64,000 bases of DNA from a bacterium SCSIO 12844. Its GTDB lineage: Bacteria > Pseudomonadota > Gammaproteobacteria > Francisellales > Francisellaceae. The position numbers were made by a program, and so were the translations under genes. Each line of letters begins with the position of its first letter. Positions within the stretch are counted from its first letter, which is position 1. The stretch covers positions 2,480,001 to 2,544,000 of the forward strand of contig CP073743.1 of NCBI GenBank assembly GCA_024397935.1, in the 5' to 3' direction. The notes beneath the pieces are model-generated. The model saw only the letters and a program-made list of their open reading frames with translations. It made no database searches and was not told where the DNA came from. Shown one piece after another: positions 1 through 9,114 of this stretch.

Positions 1-485
1 TTTTTTTAATGGGTGGCTTTTTATTTGGCTGGGCAAAGCCTGTACCTGTCAATGAAGGGCATTTAAAAAAACCTAGATATGATAGCGCACTTGTTGCCCT
101 TGCAGGCCCTTTTGCTAACCTTTTAATGGCCTTTTTTTGGGGCTTAATTGCTAAAATTGCTTTAGCTTTATCACAAAGCTCACCTGAAGTATCTGAAATT
201 TTTACCTATATGGGCTATATTGGTGTCCAAGTTAATCTTGTATTAATGATCTTAAACTTAATTCCAATTCCACCTTTAGATGGCAGTCGTGTTGTCAGTG
301 CATTTTTACCACTACATGCTGCAATAAAATATAATCGTATTGAACGCTTTGGCTTTTTTATTTTATTAGCTTTAATTATTATTCCAATCGGTGGTCGACC
401 TATTCTTTGGTATATTATGGGACCATTTATCGCATTTTTTAACAGTCTAATTTTTTCATTATTTGGTTTACCTCACCTAGGGTAA
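1..485 (+). CDS. Site-2 protease family zinc metallopeptidase (M50), C-terminal part
   Basis: The frame is open to the left window edge, so the gene starts outside and the first ATG at 9 is probably internal. The visible part carries an AGPFAN motif in a hydrophobic segment and NLIPIPPLDGSRV, the second metal-binding motif of M50 proteases, where the Asp of PLDG completes the zinc site. The HExxH motif should lie upstream of the window. There are several membrane segments, and it ends with a hydrophobic helix. Family members cut substrates inside the membrane; the short form without PDZ domains resembles the YwhC/Rip3-like group. The substrate is unknown. Family assignment is secure, function is not. 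Confidence 0.85.
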   Translation, partial: FLMGGFLFGWAKPVPVNEGHLKKPRYDSALVALAGPFANLLMAFFWGLIAKIALALSQSSPEVSEIFTYMGYIGVQVNLVLMILNLIPIPPLDGSRVVSAFLPLHAAIKYNRIERFGFFILLALIIIPIGGRPILWYIMGPFIAFFNSLIFSLFGLPHLG

Positions 486-560
486 GCTTGCTTTTTTTTA
501 TTATTTTTAGCATGATTGATTGAGGTTAGATTAATCACAGATGAGGTTTGAATAGCTACC

Positions 561-1193
561 ATGAACAAATTTACTCAACTTATTGTAGGGTCAATGATTA
601 TTTTACCCATATCTACTTATGCCAGTACATTTTATGGTCCTTGTAATATAAAAAATGAAACTCAACAAAGCCTTACCTGTAATGGTCCAGCTAAGATTGA
701 ACAATCAACCATTACAGGTGATGTGACAATTAATGGGCCTGCTGAAATTGATGAAGTAACCATCGATGGTACATTAACCGTTCATGGCCAAGTATCACTC
801 GATAAAACATCGGTTAAAGGTGCAACCATTGTTAATGGGCCGATTAAAGCCGATGACTCTAAATTTGCAGATTTAAAAGTTCATGGCCCTTTAAATATTG
901 ATGAAAGTACTGTCACTGGTAAAACAGTAATCTCTGGATTAATTGATGCAGATGAAACTACGTTTAATAATTCTGTAACAGCATCAACTAATATTATTAA
1001 ACTTGAAGAATCAACTATTCGTGGCGATTTAGTGGTATCATCTGATGAAGCACCAATGGTTACTTTATCAGAACAAAGTGTTATTACAGGCAATGTCATT
1101 TTCAAAAAAGTTTCAGGTACTGTCTTAACAAAAGACAGTCAATCTAAAACAGGTGATGTTAAAAACGGCAGTAAAATTCAACATAATTCATAA
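561..1193 (+). CDS. Secreted bactofilin-like repeat protein
   Basis: A 210-residue protein with an N-terminal signal peptide (hydrophobic residues about 8-20, cleavage after TYAS). The mature part consists of about six repeats of 17 residues of the type NGPAxIDxxTIxGxVTV (roughly residues 41-143), followed by a less regular tail. This periodicity is what a right-handed beta-solenoid such as a bactofilin or pentapeptide-like fold gives. Bactofilins are normally cytoplasmic polymers; here the export signal places the protein in the periplasm or on the surface. There is no close operon partner. Possible role is adhesion or envelope structure, which is inference. Repeats are seen directly. Confidence 0.6.
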   Translation: MNKFTQLIVGSMIILPISTYASTFYGPCNIKNETQQSLTCNGPAKIEQSTITGDVTINGPAEIDEVTIDGTLTVHGQVSLDKTSVKGATIVNGPIKADDSKFADLKVHGPLNIDESTVTGKTVISGLIDADETTFNNSVTASTNIIKLEESTIRGDLVVSSDEAPMVTLSEQSVITGNVIFKKVSGTVLTKDSQSKTGDVKNGSKIQHNS

Positions 1194-1220
1194 TCAAGTT
1201 AAAGATTAATTATGAGTGTT

Positions 1221-2774
1221 CAGCTATTCCCGCTTAATTTTTCATTTAATTATTAATTCCATTAGCATTCTCATTGACAATACTTACCGCTACAGCATAT
1301 GCACCGTATATTAGATTTTTATGTCTCATTAATAAATAACCGGGTATAGTTAAAAACACGATGTTCATGGCAAAATATAATTAACCAGTGTCGATGATCA
1401 ATTGGGCTTTAACTTTTCCTGATAGGTGTAAATATAGCGCTTCCCAACTATTAATCTGTGCTATAAAAAAAGCACTTCTTATTCTGTCCCATAAACGACT
1501 TCTTGTCTCTAATTTTTTTAATGCCGACTTAAATAATGGACAGCATAGTTCTTGAATTTGATCTACCAAAAATGCCAATAGCATCAAAAAGCCAAATACT
1601 GTACATAAGTTGTTTGCTCCATGACCAAAATTGTGTTCAAAATTATACCCTTGATTTTTTAATGTATTAAATGTCTCATTTTCAATTTTCCAGCGTGCAC
1701 GTGCTCCTGTCATTATTTTAAATACATTGTTTGAATTAAGATCAAGGTCTGTCACCCAAGTAAAATGCTGTACTTTACCTTTTTTATTTGTCTGTTTATA
1801 AGACAAAAAGTTAACCTTAATATCACTTCTAGTTTCATTTAATTCAGCTTGATTAACCCACTCAAATTCATGTTTAACACCCTCTAGTGACATCGACAAA
1901 AACTCGGATTTACTTGCTTTAACCCAGTCAAAAAGCCAGGTATGATCACTTGGTTTTACTCCTAGAATATAATGAATATTATGTTTGTTTAGGTCATCAA
2001 TATGAGGGCCATTGGCATATAAGGCATCTTCAACAAAAATCATTGCTAAGTGCGGGTGTTCTTGGCGAAGACGTTTAATTAAACGTTTCGCTGCATTTCG
2101 CTCACAATCATTTTTCTTTGTTCCATCACTTTTAATAATTGGCTCAGGCGCTAATGGAATCACTTGCTTTATATCAGGATGTACAATCGAAGCACACAAC
2201 ATTTGATGATAATAAGTTTTTGTTCCATTACGGTGATGTTTTACACAGCAATTATCACAATGCACTTCATGTGATGAAAACATCCCTGTGCCGTCACTGG
2301 AAATCAAATAATAATCATTATAAAAACAATATTGCTCTAGAACTTTACCTCTTTGTAGATTGCTTAGTAATGCATTAAATGACTGACGTAATTGAAGATA
2401 ATCAATTTCATCTAAACGTTCACGTAAATATGTATCACATGGCACTTTTTCAACTTTATATAATGAGCTAATATTATTTTTAACCAAACTGCCCTCTGAT
2501 CGCATATCTTTATCAAATTTAAGTAATGAAGGATACTTCATTCCAAATACTGCCATGCCACACATCAAACAATCAACAAGTGAGTAAATGCTGGATGACT
2601 TCCTATCAGTAGCTTTTGCAAAGCTATTTCTTAATGTGTGTAATAAACCTGGTATAGATAGATGTTTTTTAAATTGATTGTTCATTGTAAAATAACTAGG
2701 TTACGAAAAATAAATATATGATCGGTCTAAAAGTCTTTATTTGCAACCCGTGTCATTAATAGCGGGAATTGCTG
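1221..2774. mobile_element. IS4-type insertion sequence with imperfect terminal inverted repeats
   Basis: The left end 1221-1238 (CAGCTATTCCCGCTTAAT) matches the reverse complement of the right end 2755-2774 (CAGCAATTCCCGCTATTAAT) with one substitution and a two-base gap. These ends bracket a single transposase gene on the minus strand, giving an element of about 1.55 kb. No convincing target-site duplication was seen (left flank TGAGTGTT, right flank TTGGTCTC), so the exact tips may be a few bases off. No disrupted gene is recognisable on either side. Confidence 0.65.
1381..2685 (-). CDS. IS4-superfamily DDE transposase
   Basis: A 434-residue transposase. The expected catalytic residues are Asp131 (SSDGTG), Asp220 (FVEDALYAN) and Glu335 in RWKIENETFNTLK, which matches the YREK-type signature of IS4-like enzymes. 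A Cys/His cluster (HCDNCC at 142-147 then KHH) sits just after the first Asp and may bind a metal. The ORF is full length and appears intact, so the element may still be active. It is the only gene between the inverted repeats. The precise IS subgroup cannot be named without a database comparison. Confidence 0.85.
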   Translation of the reverse strand: MNNQFKKHLSIPGLLHTLRNSFAKATDRKSSSIYSLVDCLMCGMAVFGMKYPSLLKFDKDMRSEGSLVKNNISSLYKVEKVPCDTYLRERLDEIDYLQLRQSFNALLSNLQRGKVLEQYCFYNDYYLISSDGTGMFSSHEVHCDNCCVKHHRNGTKTYYHQMLCASIVHPDIKQVIPLAPEPIIKSDGTKKNDCERNAAKRLIKRLRQEHPHLAMIFVEDALYANGPHIDDLNKHNIHYILGVKPSDHTWLFDWVKASKSEFLSMSLEGVKHEFEWVNQAELNETRSDIKVNFLSYKQTNKKGKVQHFTWVTDLDLNSNNVFKIMTGARARWKIENETFNTLKNQGYNFEHNFGHGANNLCTVFGFLMLLAFLVDQIQELCCPLFKSALKKLETRSRLWDRIRSAFFIAQINSWEALYLHLSGKVKAQLIIDTG

Positions 2775-2904
2775 TTGGTCTCATTAATAGTAAGCATCTT
2801 ATATCTTATACAATAGATAACGGATTTTGATTATAACTTGCTTCTTAGATTTAAACGCATTAGAGTATCTTTTTCTAAAAAGTTCAAATGACTAGAGGTT
2901 ACAT

Positions 2905-3762
2905 ATGCGCATTTTTAAAATTTTATCACTTATTTTTATTAGTAGCTTTATGCCACTATATGCCAATATTCAAGTAATTGCTGCTGAAAATTTCTATGGT
3001 CAAGTTGCTAAGTCAATTGGTGGTAAATACGTTGATGTGACAAGTATCATATCAAACCCTGATAGTGACCCGCACTTATTTACAACATCACCAAAGACGA
3101 TGATGGCATTTTCTAAAGCCCAAGTTATTATTTACAATGGTCTTGATTATGACCCTTGGATTAATCAAATGCTTCAATCACAACAAACTAAAAGTACAGT
3201 TGAAACCATTAATGTAGGAAAATTAATGGGTATTAAATCAAGTAGTAATCCACATATCTGGTACAACCCATATACTTTTCCAACGCTTGCAAAAAAATTG
3301 ACAAAAATTTATGCAAAAATTGAACCTGAAAATAAAGACTACTTTAAAGAAAATTTAATTAGCTTTATGAAAAATTATCATGTTGTATTTAAAACTATTC
3401 ATCAATTAAAAATAAAAACTAATAAGCTACCTGTTACTGCAACTGAGCCTGTGTTTGGTTATATGGCTGATGCACTGGGTATGAATATGAAAGGTAAAGA
3501 CGTTCAGTGGCAGATTATGAATGACACAACGCCTTCACCAAAAATGATGGCACAATATGAAGACTTACTCACTCATAGAGAAGTTAAACTACTTTTTTAC
3601 AATAACCAAGTAAAAGAACCTGCAACAGAAACAATCAAAGCCTTGGCAGAAAAAAATCATATTGCTATTATTGGAGTAAGTGAAACCATGCCACCAAATG
3701 ATACAGTAAGTCAGTGGCTACAAACAACATTAAATCAAATAAGTACAAAAGTTAAACAATGA
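2905..3762 (+). CDS. Metal ABC transporter substrate-binding protein (ZnuA/MntC-type)
   Basis: A 285-residue periplasmic solute-binding protein with a signal peptide ending at LYA20. It has the cluster A-I layout: His57 in DPHLF, His117 in NPHIWYNP, Glu181 in TEPVFGY and Glu260 in VSETMPPN are the likely metal ligands. ZnuA normally has a third His and a His-rich loop; both are missing, and Glu at the third place is the pattern known from manganese binders such as PsaA. Whether it carries Zn, Mn or Fe is therefore open. Its stop overlaps the next start by four bases (ATGA), marking translational coupling with the ATPase and permease. Confidence 0.88.
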   Translation: MRIFKILSLIFISSFMPLYANIQVIAAENFYGQVAKSIGGKYVDVTSIISNPDSDPHLFTTSPKTMMAFSKAQVIIYNGLDYDPWINQMLQSQQTKSTVETINVGKLMGIKSSSNPHIWYNPYTFPTLAKKLTKIYAKIEPENKDYFKENLISFMKNYHVVFKTIHQLKIKTNKLPVTATEPVFGYMADALGMNMKGKDVQWQIMNDTTPSPKMMAQYEDLLTHREVKLLFYNNQVKEPATETIKALAEKNHIAIIGVSETMPPNDTVSQWLQTTLNQISTKVKQ

Positions 3763-4478
3763 ATGAAACTGTTATTGACTGTAAAAATGTCGTACTTGGT
3801 TATGCAAATAAAAAGCCTCTGACAAATCCTTTTTCTTTCTCTATTACACCAGGTAGCTGGATTGGTATTATTGGTGATAATGGCTCAGGAAAATCAACAT
3901 TTTTCAAAAACATACTTGGCGACTTAACGCCTAGATCAGGGAAGTTAACTGTCTTTAACCACCCTTGTGGTAACAAACATAACAATCGACAAATTGGTTA
4001 TATTCCACAGTCAAGGCATACTGATATCCCTGATCATTTAACTGCTTTTGAATTACTTAAAGCAACACTGAATGCTTATCAATTTGGTATTGCATATTAT
4101 AGCCAAAAAAAAATAAATAAAATTAAGCAGTATATTGATTTAGTTGGTGCTAATGACTATGCACATGCTACGTTTAAATCCTTATCAGGTGGACAAAAAA
4201 AACGAATTTACCTTGCCCAAGCTTTGATTAATCAACCAAAATTATTACTACTTGATGAACCATTAGCAGATCTTGATTTACAGGCTAAACATAACTTTAT
4301 CCGCTGTTTGCAAAAAGTACATGCTGAAATTCCAATTACAGTTTTAATGATTACCCATGAGATGAATGAAATGCATCAATATTTATCTGATTTTATTCAC
4401 TTTCATAACCAAAATGTTATATTAACGCCAAACTACCCATTCAGTAAGGCTTTTGAGGATCATTGCCACCATGTTTAA
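3759..4478 (+). CDS. Metal ABC transporter ATP-binding protein
   Basis: A 239-residue ABC ATPase. Walker A is GDNGSGKST (39-47), the Q-loop Gln is near 84 (YIPQS), the signature LSGGQKKR is at 142-149, Walker B LLLLDEP at 162-168, and the switch His is His200 (ITHEM). It powers uptake of the metal bound by the preceding substrate-binding protein through the following permease. The start overlaps the upstream stop by four bases, and its own end overlaps the permease start, so the three are made as one operon. Confidence 0.92.
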   Translation: MNETVIDCKNVVLGYANKKPLTNPFSFSITPGSWIGIIGDNGSGKSTFFKNILGDLTPRSGKLTVFNHPCGNKHNNRQIGYIPQSRHTDIPDHLTAFELLKATLNAYQFGIAYYSQKKINKIKQYIDLVGANDYAHATFKSLSGGQKKRIYLAQALINQPKLLLLDEPLADLDLQAKHNFIRCLQKVHAEIPITVLMITHEMNEMHQYLSDFIHFHNQNVILTPNYPFSKAFEDHCHHV

Positions 4479-5268
4479 TTATGTATTTATGCAATATGCA
4501 TTTATTGCTGGCACATTAACTGCCTTAACCTGTGGCGTGATTAGCTTATTTGTTGTGACAAGAAAAGCTGCTTTTGCAGCACATGCATTAAGCCATATTA
4601 GTATTACAGGTGCTGCATTAGCACTACTTGTTGGCTTTTCTGCTATAACAGGCCAATTAGTTATCAATCTTATCTCAGCCATTTTAATGGGCTTAATTGG
4701 TGAGAAAACTGTCAAAAATGATCAAACCATTGGTATGGTATTAACCTTTTTTCTTGGAATTGGTGCATTAAGCTTATTTTTATATCAATCTGGCTATGCT
4801 GGTTCTGTTATGAGTATTATGTTTGGTAATTTACTCGCCGTATCATTACAACAAATTTATTTATTGATCATATTAAGTGTAACTTTATTAGCTATTCTTA
4901 TTAGCGTTTTTCGCCCTTTATGGTTTTCAACATTAGAACCTGACTTAGCAACTGCAATGCGCTTACCAGTTAAATTATTAACGGTTATTTTTTTCTGTCT
5001 CGTTGCAATTACTGTCACAATGGCTTGTCAAGTTGTCGGTGCACTTTTAGTTTTTGCATTATTAATTGGTCCTGGGGTTATTGCAAATCAATGGGCAAAA
5101 ACATTAACAAGTAACCTAATCACTAGTATTACAGTTTCAATTATTAGTGTATGGCTATCGCTTTATCTAGCCTTTTATTTGAATTTACCAATCAGCTTTT
5201 GTGTAACGTTTTTAATTACGTTATTCTATATCGCTGGCTTAACTAAAAACTGTATCATTAAGCAATAA
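4471..5268 (+). CDS. Metal ABC transporter permease (ZnuB/MntB type)
   Basis: A polytopic membrane protein of about 265 residues from the ATG at 4471. A TTG six codons further up is possible, but the ATG has GAGGAT (4455-4460) ten bases upstream. It has eight to nine hydrophobic segments and the ABC-3 family features: an N-terminal AAHALSHISITGAAL motif and a C-terminal CQVVGALLVFALLIGPG motif. The start lies eight bases inside the ATPase gene, showing coupling. It forms the channel of the metal importer. Confidence 0.92.
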   Translation: MFNYVFMQYAFIAGTLTALTCGVISLFVVTRKAAFAAHALSHISITGAALALLVGFSAITGQLVINLISAILMGLIGEKTVKNDQTIGMVLTFFLGIGALSLFLYQSGYAGSVMSIMFGNLLAVSLQQIYLLIILSVTLLAILISVFRPLWFSTLEPDLATAMRLPVKLLTVIFFCLVAITVTMACQVVGALLVFALLIGPGVIANQWAKTLTSNLITSITVSIISVWLSLYLAFYLNLPISFCVTFLITLFYIAGLTKNCIIKQ

Positions 5269-5270
5269 TA

Positions 5271-6059
5271 CTACTGACAACTAGACGGGCTTAATTTACA
5301 TTTTAAGCTATTTAATGAGTCTTTAATCTGATCAGTTGTTGAGTTGATACCTTCTTTTAATTCAGCTTGAGCAAATGCAGAGACAGCCTTTGTCGCTATA
5401 ACCTTTAAAACTTGCTGAATAATCTGTCCTGTTGTTTCACCTGTTCCTGATTGTCCAACATCTGTCATCTGAATCTCATCAATGCTAAAAGTTAACTCTT
5501 TATTTGCTAAAGCAGGTATTTTTGCATTAACCGCTATATCATTAATAATTAGATTTTTTATGACAACTTTTTTCTTTGATGCTTCATCTGTTTGACTATC
5601 TGTCTGATTCGTTTGTGATTCATTTTGATCACTCTGATCATCTTCAGTAGAGGCTGTATTATTTTCAATATTACTTTGAAGTACACTTAAATTAGATTGA
5701 TTATCATCATTTTGTTCATAGTATAAATGAGGTGCATCAATAATAAGTGACTTAATCACAACTGTATCACTTTTTATTGTACTTGTATCAACAACAATAG
5801 ATATATTATCTAAAGTTAATATATCTGGATAAGTAAACCCTTTAGGGTTGCCTACTTTCAGAGAATTAATCGATGCCTCACCCCGAAATGCACTAATATC
5901 AACCCCACTGACTGTTATTTGCGTACCTGTAACTTGTGAACCATATTTTTCAATTAGGTAGCCTGCAACATAATTAATTGATAACCAAATAGCAACTACA
6001 ACAACCACAAGAATTGCTATAATAACACCTAAAAACTTTAATCCCTTTCTCCTACCCAT
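5271..6059 (-). CDS. Membrane-anchored AsmA-like protein
   Basis: A 262-residue protein. Residues about 8-30 form a membrane anchor after a basic start (MGRRKG), and the rest is predicted periplasmic. The pattern ITVSGVDISAFRGEASINSLKVGNPKGF followed by LTLDNISIVVDTSTI and VVIKSLIIDAPHLYYEQ resembles the N-terminal repeat part of AsmA/DUF748-type proteins, which belong to the bridge-like lipid transfer group. It is much shorter than full AsmA proteins. A Gln/Ser/Asp/Thr-rich low-complexity linker lies at about 118-160. It ends tail to tail, two bases from the metal permease. Function is unknown. Confidence 0.6.
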   Translation of the reverse strand: MGRRKGLKFLGVIIAILVVVVVAIWLSINYVAGYLIEKYGSQVTGTQITVSGVDISAFRGEASINSLKVGNPKGFTYPDILTLDNISIVVDTSTIKSDTVVIKSLIIDAPHLYYEQNDDNQSNLSVLQSNIENNTASTEDDQSDQNESQTNQTDSQTDEASKKKVVIKNLIINDIAVNAKIPALANKELTFSIDEIQMTDVGQSGTGETTGQIIQQVLKVIATKAVSAFAQAELKEGINSTTDQIKDSLNSLKCKLSPSSCQ

Positions 6060-6161
6060 AAGTAATCTACCCTTATTAAGATTTTTGCCTATCTCTGATC
6101 TGTAAGTTTAGTTAATAATAAACATTTATAAAATAAAGACAAAAAATATAATTTGCCAAAC

Positions 6162-7484
6162 TTAATTAACTGCACTGATAATTTTTTCATGCCAATTTAG
6201 TTGGGTTTGATAAAGCTTATTCTCATTAATCGTTAATAATACTCGATCTTTCATCAAACATTGCCCGTTCACCCAAGTATCATTAACTTGATTTCTACTT
6301 GCAGCATAAACTACCTGAGAAACTGGATTATAAACTGGTAATGTTTCAGGGTAAGCTAGGTTAATACTAATACAGTCAGCATGCTTACCAATTTCAAGTG
6401 AACCAATGCTTTTATCTAACTTAAGTGCTTTTGCGCCAGAGATTGTTGCCATTTCTAATACGGTTTCTGCTGATAAATCTTCAGGATCTAAATTTGCTAC
6501 TTTAGCTAAAAAGGCTGCTGAACGCATCTCTGAAATCATATCAATATCATTATTACTAGCTGAGCCATCCGTACCTAAAGCAACATTAATACCTTGATCG
6601 ATGAGTTTTTGTACAGGTGAAATACCACTAGATAATTTCATATTTGACTCTGGGCAATGTACAACATTGACAGCATGTTTAGCTAATAAATCAATTTCTT
6701 CATTATCTAATGCTGTCATATGCACTGCAATAAACTGATCACTTAACCAACCTTTAGATGCGTAGTGTTTTACTGGGCTTTGACCATAAGTCTGGATAAA
6801 CTCATCAATCTCTTTTTGTGTTTCATGTAAATGAATATGTATTGGTAAATCATATTCATTGGATAATAAATGAACTCTCTGCATAATCTGGTCATTAACA
6901 CCATAAGGAGAATGTGGACCAATTGCAACTGATAGTAAATCATTATCATTTAATAAATCAATCAACACCTCTTGATGATTAAAACATTCATCAGCGCTTG
7001 TTGCCCATGGTGTTTGAAAGTGATAAATACAATGAGCCAAACGTCCTCTAACACCTGCTTTCGTACAAGCTTTTGCCACTTCATCCATATGGAAATAATG
7101 ATCATTAACACAGGTTACACCACCCCGAATACATTCAGCTAATGCATGTAATGTTGCATCATAAACATACTTAGCAGAAATGGTTTTTCTCTCTGCTGGC
7201 CAAATATAATCACTCAGCCAAGTTTGTAATGCGACATCATCTTTAAGGCCTCTATAATAGCTCATTGCAAGATGCGTGTGTGCATTAACTAGCCCTGGCA
7301 TTAATACATGATCATGACGATTAAAAACTTCCGTTGCTAGATATGCTTTTGCTGCTTCAGCTTGAGGTAGTAAATCAATAATTACACCATTACTAATTAC
7401 GAGTGCATAATTTTCTAATACTTCATTTTCAGGCCTAATTGGTAAAACCCAACGGGCATTGATAATTGAATCTACAGGTTTCAT
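6162..7484 (-). CDS. mtaD: TRZ/ATZ-family amidohydrolase, probable 5'-methylthioadenosine/S-adenosylhomocysteine deaminase
   Basis: A metal-dependent deaminase of the amidohydrolase superfamily, 440 residues from the ATG at 7484. Codons further up (ATG at 7499, TTG at 7511) are possible, but AAGTGAAG sits just before 7484. The metal site is shown by NAHTHLAM (HxH), HIHLHETQKE, HCPESNMKLSSG and GTDGSASNND. LKDDVALQTWLSDYIWPAE is typical of the MtaD/SsnA-like branch that deaminates methylthioadenosine and adenosylhomocysteine, linking it to purine/methionine salvage. It stands alone between unrelated genes. Substrate is inferred from family. Confidence 0.82.
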   Translation of the reverse strand: MKPVDSIINARWVLPIRPENEVLENYALVISNGVIIDLLPQAEAAKAYLATEVFNRHDHVLMPGLVNAHTHLAMSYYRGLKDDVALQTWLSDYIWPAERKTISAKYVYDATLHALAECIRGGVTCVNDHYFHMDEVAKACTKAGVRGRLAHCIYHFQTPWATSADECFNHQEVLIDLLNDNDLLSVAIGPHSPYGVNDQIMQRVHLLSNEYDLPIHIHLHETQKEIDEFIQTYGQSPVKHYASKGWLSDQFIAVHMTALDNEEIDLLAKHAVNVVHCPESNMKLSSGISPVQKLIDQGINVALGTDGSASNNDIDMISEMRSAAFLAKVANLDPEDLSAETVLEMATISGAKALKLDKSIGSLEIGKHADCISINLAYPETLPVYNPVSQVVYAASRNQVNDTWVNGQCLMKDRVLLTINENKLYQTQLNWHEKIISAVN

Positions 7485-7566
7485 AACTTCACTTAACATT
7501 AACAAAATCAATTAGCTATCAATTTAACTGAAATTGTTAATGCGTCAAGTTTTATGTTTGAATAAA

Positions 7567-8157
7567 TTATTTAACAACAAATTTAGCCATTTCACCTTTT
7601 GCGCGATACTGGTGATATTTAGTAAAGTTTTTCTGATCGTTGCTACCATAAGCTAAAATCACAGACATATTCTCACCTTTTGGGTTCGTCGTTGTAAAAT
7701 CCTTACCATATTTTGTATCTTTTGGTTTTAGAGGTATGGTGAACTGAATAGTTGTCCAACCATCTTTATACTCCCCTGAAATTACTTTGACTTCACTTGT
7801 AGCACCTAATTTTGATAGTGATTTATGTCGCCATTTACTTACACCGTATTCATTTGAAATAACAACTTTATTATCCTTCTTATCTTGCTTAATATACCCC
7901 ATAATAATATCAGCATCTTTCATATCATCTGTTGCACCAAAGCCAACAGCAACCCAACCTGAAGTTTTTGCAGATAGCGTTATCAATAACTCATTTGGAT
8001 TTGATGCTTTTTGATAGGTAAAGTAAATATTCTCAGCAGAAACTTTGCATACATTACCACCATTTTGGCAATTAGTTGTTGCATTGGCTGCAAATAAATA
8101 ACTACAACCACTTAAAAAAATAACGAGTAAAAAGCTAAATATCTTCAGTTGTTTCAT
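7567..8157 (-). CDS. DOMON-domain lipoprotein
   Basis: The ATG at 8157 gives a 196-residue lipoprotein: KIFSFLLVIFLSGC carries a lipobox with the Cys at about residue 17. The body has DOMON features: a beta-rich fold, SGWVAVGFG, DADIIMGYI, WTTIQFTIPL and ILAYGSND. DOMON domains bind haem or sugars and often serve electron transfer; a haem ligand could not be assigned. Reading further upstream to 8247 is possible but would hide the signal peptide. The gene follows the 113-codon ORF by ten bases, so they are probably cotranscribed. Confidence 0.78.
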   Translation of the reverse strand: MKQLKIFSFLLVIFLSGCSYLFAANATTNCQNGGNVCKVSAENIYFTYQKASNPNELLITLSAKTSGWVAVGFGATDDMKDADIIMGYIKQDKKDNKVVISNEYGVSKWRHKSLSKLGATSEVKVISGEYKDGWTTIQFTIPLKPKDTKYGKDFTTTNPKGENMSVILAYGSNDQKNFTKYHQYRAKGEMAKFVVK

Positions 8158-8167
8158 TTTGTTTTTC

Positions 8168-8509
8168 TTATCCCTTAGGTTTTGTTTCATAAACACTTTT
8201 TGCTTTAACCGAACTTTTACCCGGTGGCTCATCCCACCAGCCTTCAAGTTTCCATTTTGCTATAATAATCTGTTTTACTGCATCACGTAAATGAACTTCT
8301 TTGATTAAATACCATGCATCTGCTAGGCCTCCTCCTCTTAATATTTCATCTACCGAATGGATATGATTATGTTTAGCTATATCTGCAACTGTATGCTTAA
8401 GCCAATTTAATGCTTGTTGTTTTACTTGTGCTTCATCCGCTGACGCCTCTGGCGCAACAACTTCTTCTGTTTGCTGAGTTTCTTTTGTCTGTTCATCTTC
8501 ATCTGCCAT
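8168..8509 (-). CDS. Small acidic protein of unknown function
   Basis: A 113-residue protein not recognised by family. It begins with a very acidic Glu/Thr/Gln-rich segment (about residues 1-30) and then has a compact, Trp-containing domain with ALNWLKHTVADIAKHNHIHSV, an RGGGLADAWYLIKEVHLRDAV stretch and KWKLEGWWDEPP. There is no signal peptide. A strong AGGAGAT lies 7 bases before the ATG. It sits directly upstream of the DOMON lipoprotein and likely shares its transcript. The function is unknown. Confidence 0.7.
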   Translation of the reverse strand: MADEDEQTKETQQTEEVVAPEASADEAQVKQQALNWLKHTVADIAKHNHIHSVDEILRGGGLADAWYLIKEVHLRDAVKQIIIAKWKLEGWWDEPPGKSSVKAKSVYETKPKG

Positions 8510-8587
8510 AGTTCATCTCCTGATGTTCCCATCATTGACTATTAAACTATAGTTTGACTTAATCGACATTGCAATTTAATCATCGCT

Positions 8588-8616
8588 TTGATAATTAGCT
8601 TCAGTTACAATAAAAT
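8588..8616 (+). promoter_or_regulatory. Probable sigma70 promoter of the Mth938-like gene
   Basis: TTGATA (8588-8593) and TAAAAT (8611-8616) are separated by 17 bases. They sit about 35 bases before the next start codon, with no gene between. Confidence 0.45.
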
Positions 8617-8649
8617 CCAATAAAAAAAGGATCAAAAGGTTTAATATCA

Positions 8650-9027
8650 ATGCAGATTAGTTTAGATACGCCTGATACTGAAATTTATGTCAGATCTTAT
8701 AAACCCACTGAGTATATCCAACTAAACCAACAGCAATATGAAAAATCATTAATAATTTCATCCAAGTGTATTTTATCATCTGAAAATTTACCACAATCAT
8801 TTACTGAGTTAAGCATTAAAGATATTGAACAATTTTTATCTTTTGATGCTGATATTTATTTATTAGGCACAGGAGCTAGCCACCAAATTCCAAATCAAGA
8901 TTTATTAAAGCTTGCCGCAAAGCAAAATAAAACACTCGATTTTATGGATACAAATGCTGCCTGTCGTACATTTAATGTATTAGCATCAGAGTATCGTAAT
9001 GTAATTGCATTTTTATGCCTAAAATAA
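8650..9027 (+). CDS. Mth938-like / DUF498 domain protein
   Basis: A 125-residue protein of the DUF498 (Mth938-like, NDUFAF3-related) family. The typical C-terminal half is clear: YLLGTGASHQIPNQDLLKLA, then the DFMDTNAACRTFNVLASEYR block and a final hydrophobic strand. In mitochondria the relative is an assembly factor for complex I; the bacterial role is not established. It has its own promoter and appears monocistronic. Length is normal for the family. Confidence 0.85.
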   Translation: MQISLDTPDTEIYVRSYKPTEYIQLNQQQYEKSLIISSKCILSSENLPQSFTELSIKDIEQFLSFDADIYLLGTGASHQIPNQDLLKLAAKQNKTLDFMDTNAACRTFNVLASEYRNVIAFLCLK

Positions 9028-9114
9028 ATATAAAATTTGCTGTAATTTAATTGATATTTCATTAGGTATTATTTTAAATATTTGTATTACTAAAAATATT
9101 TAAAGGTATCTCTC

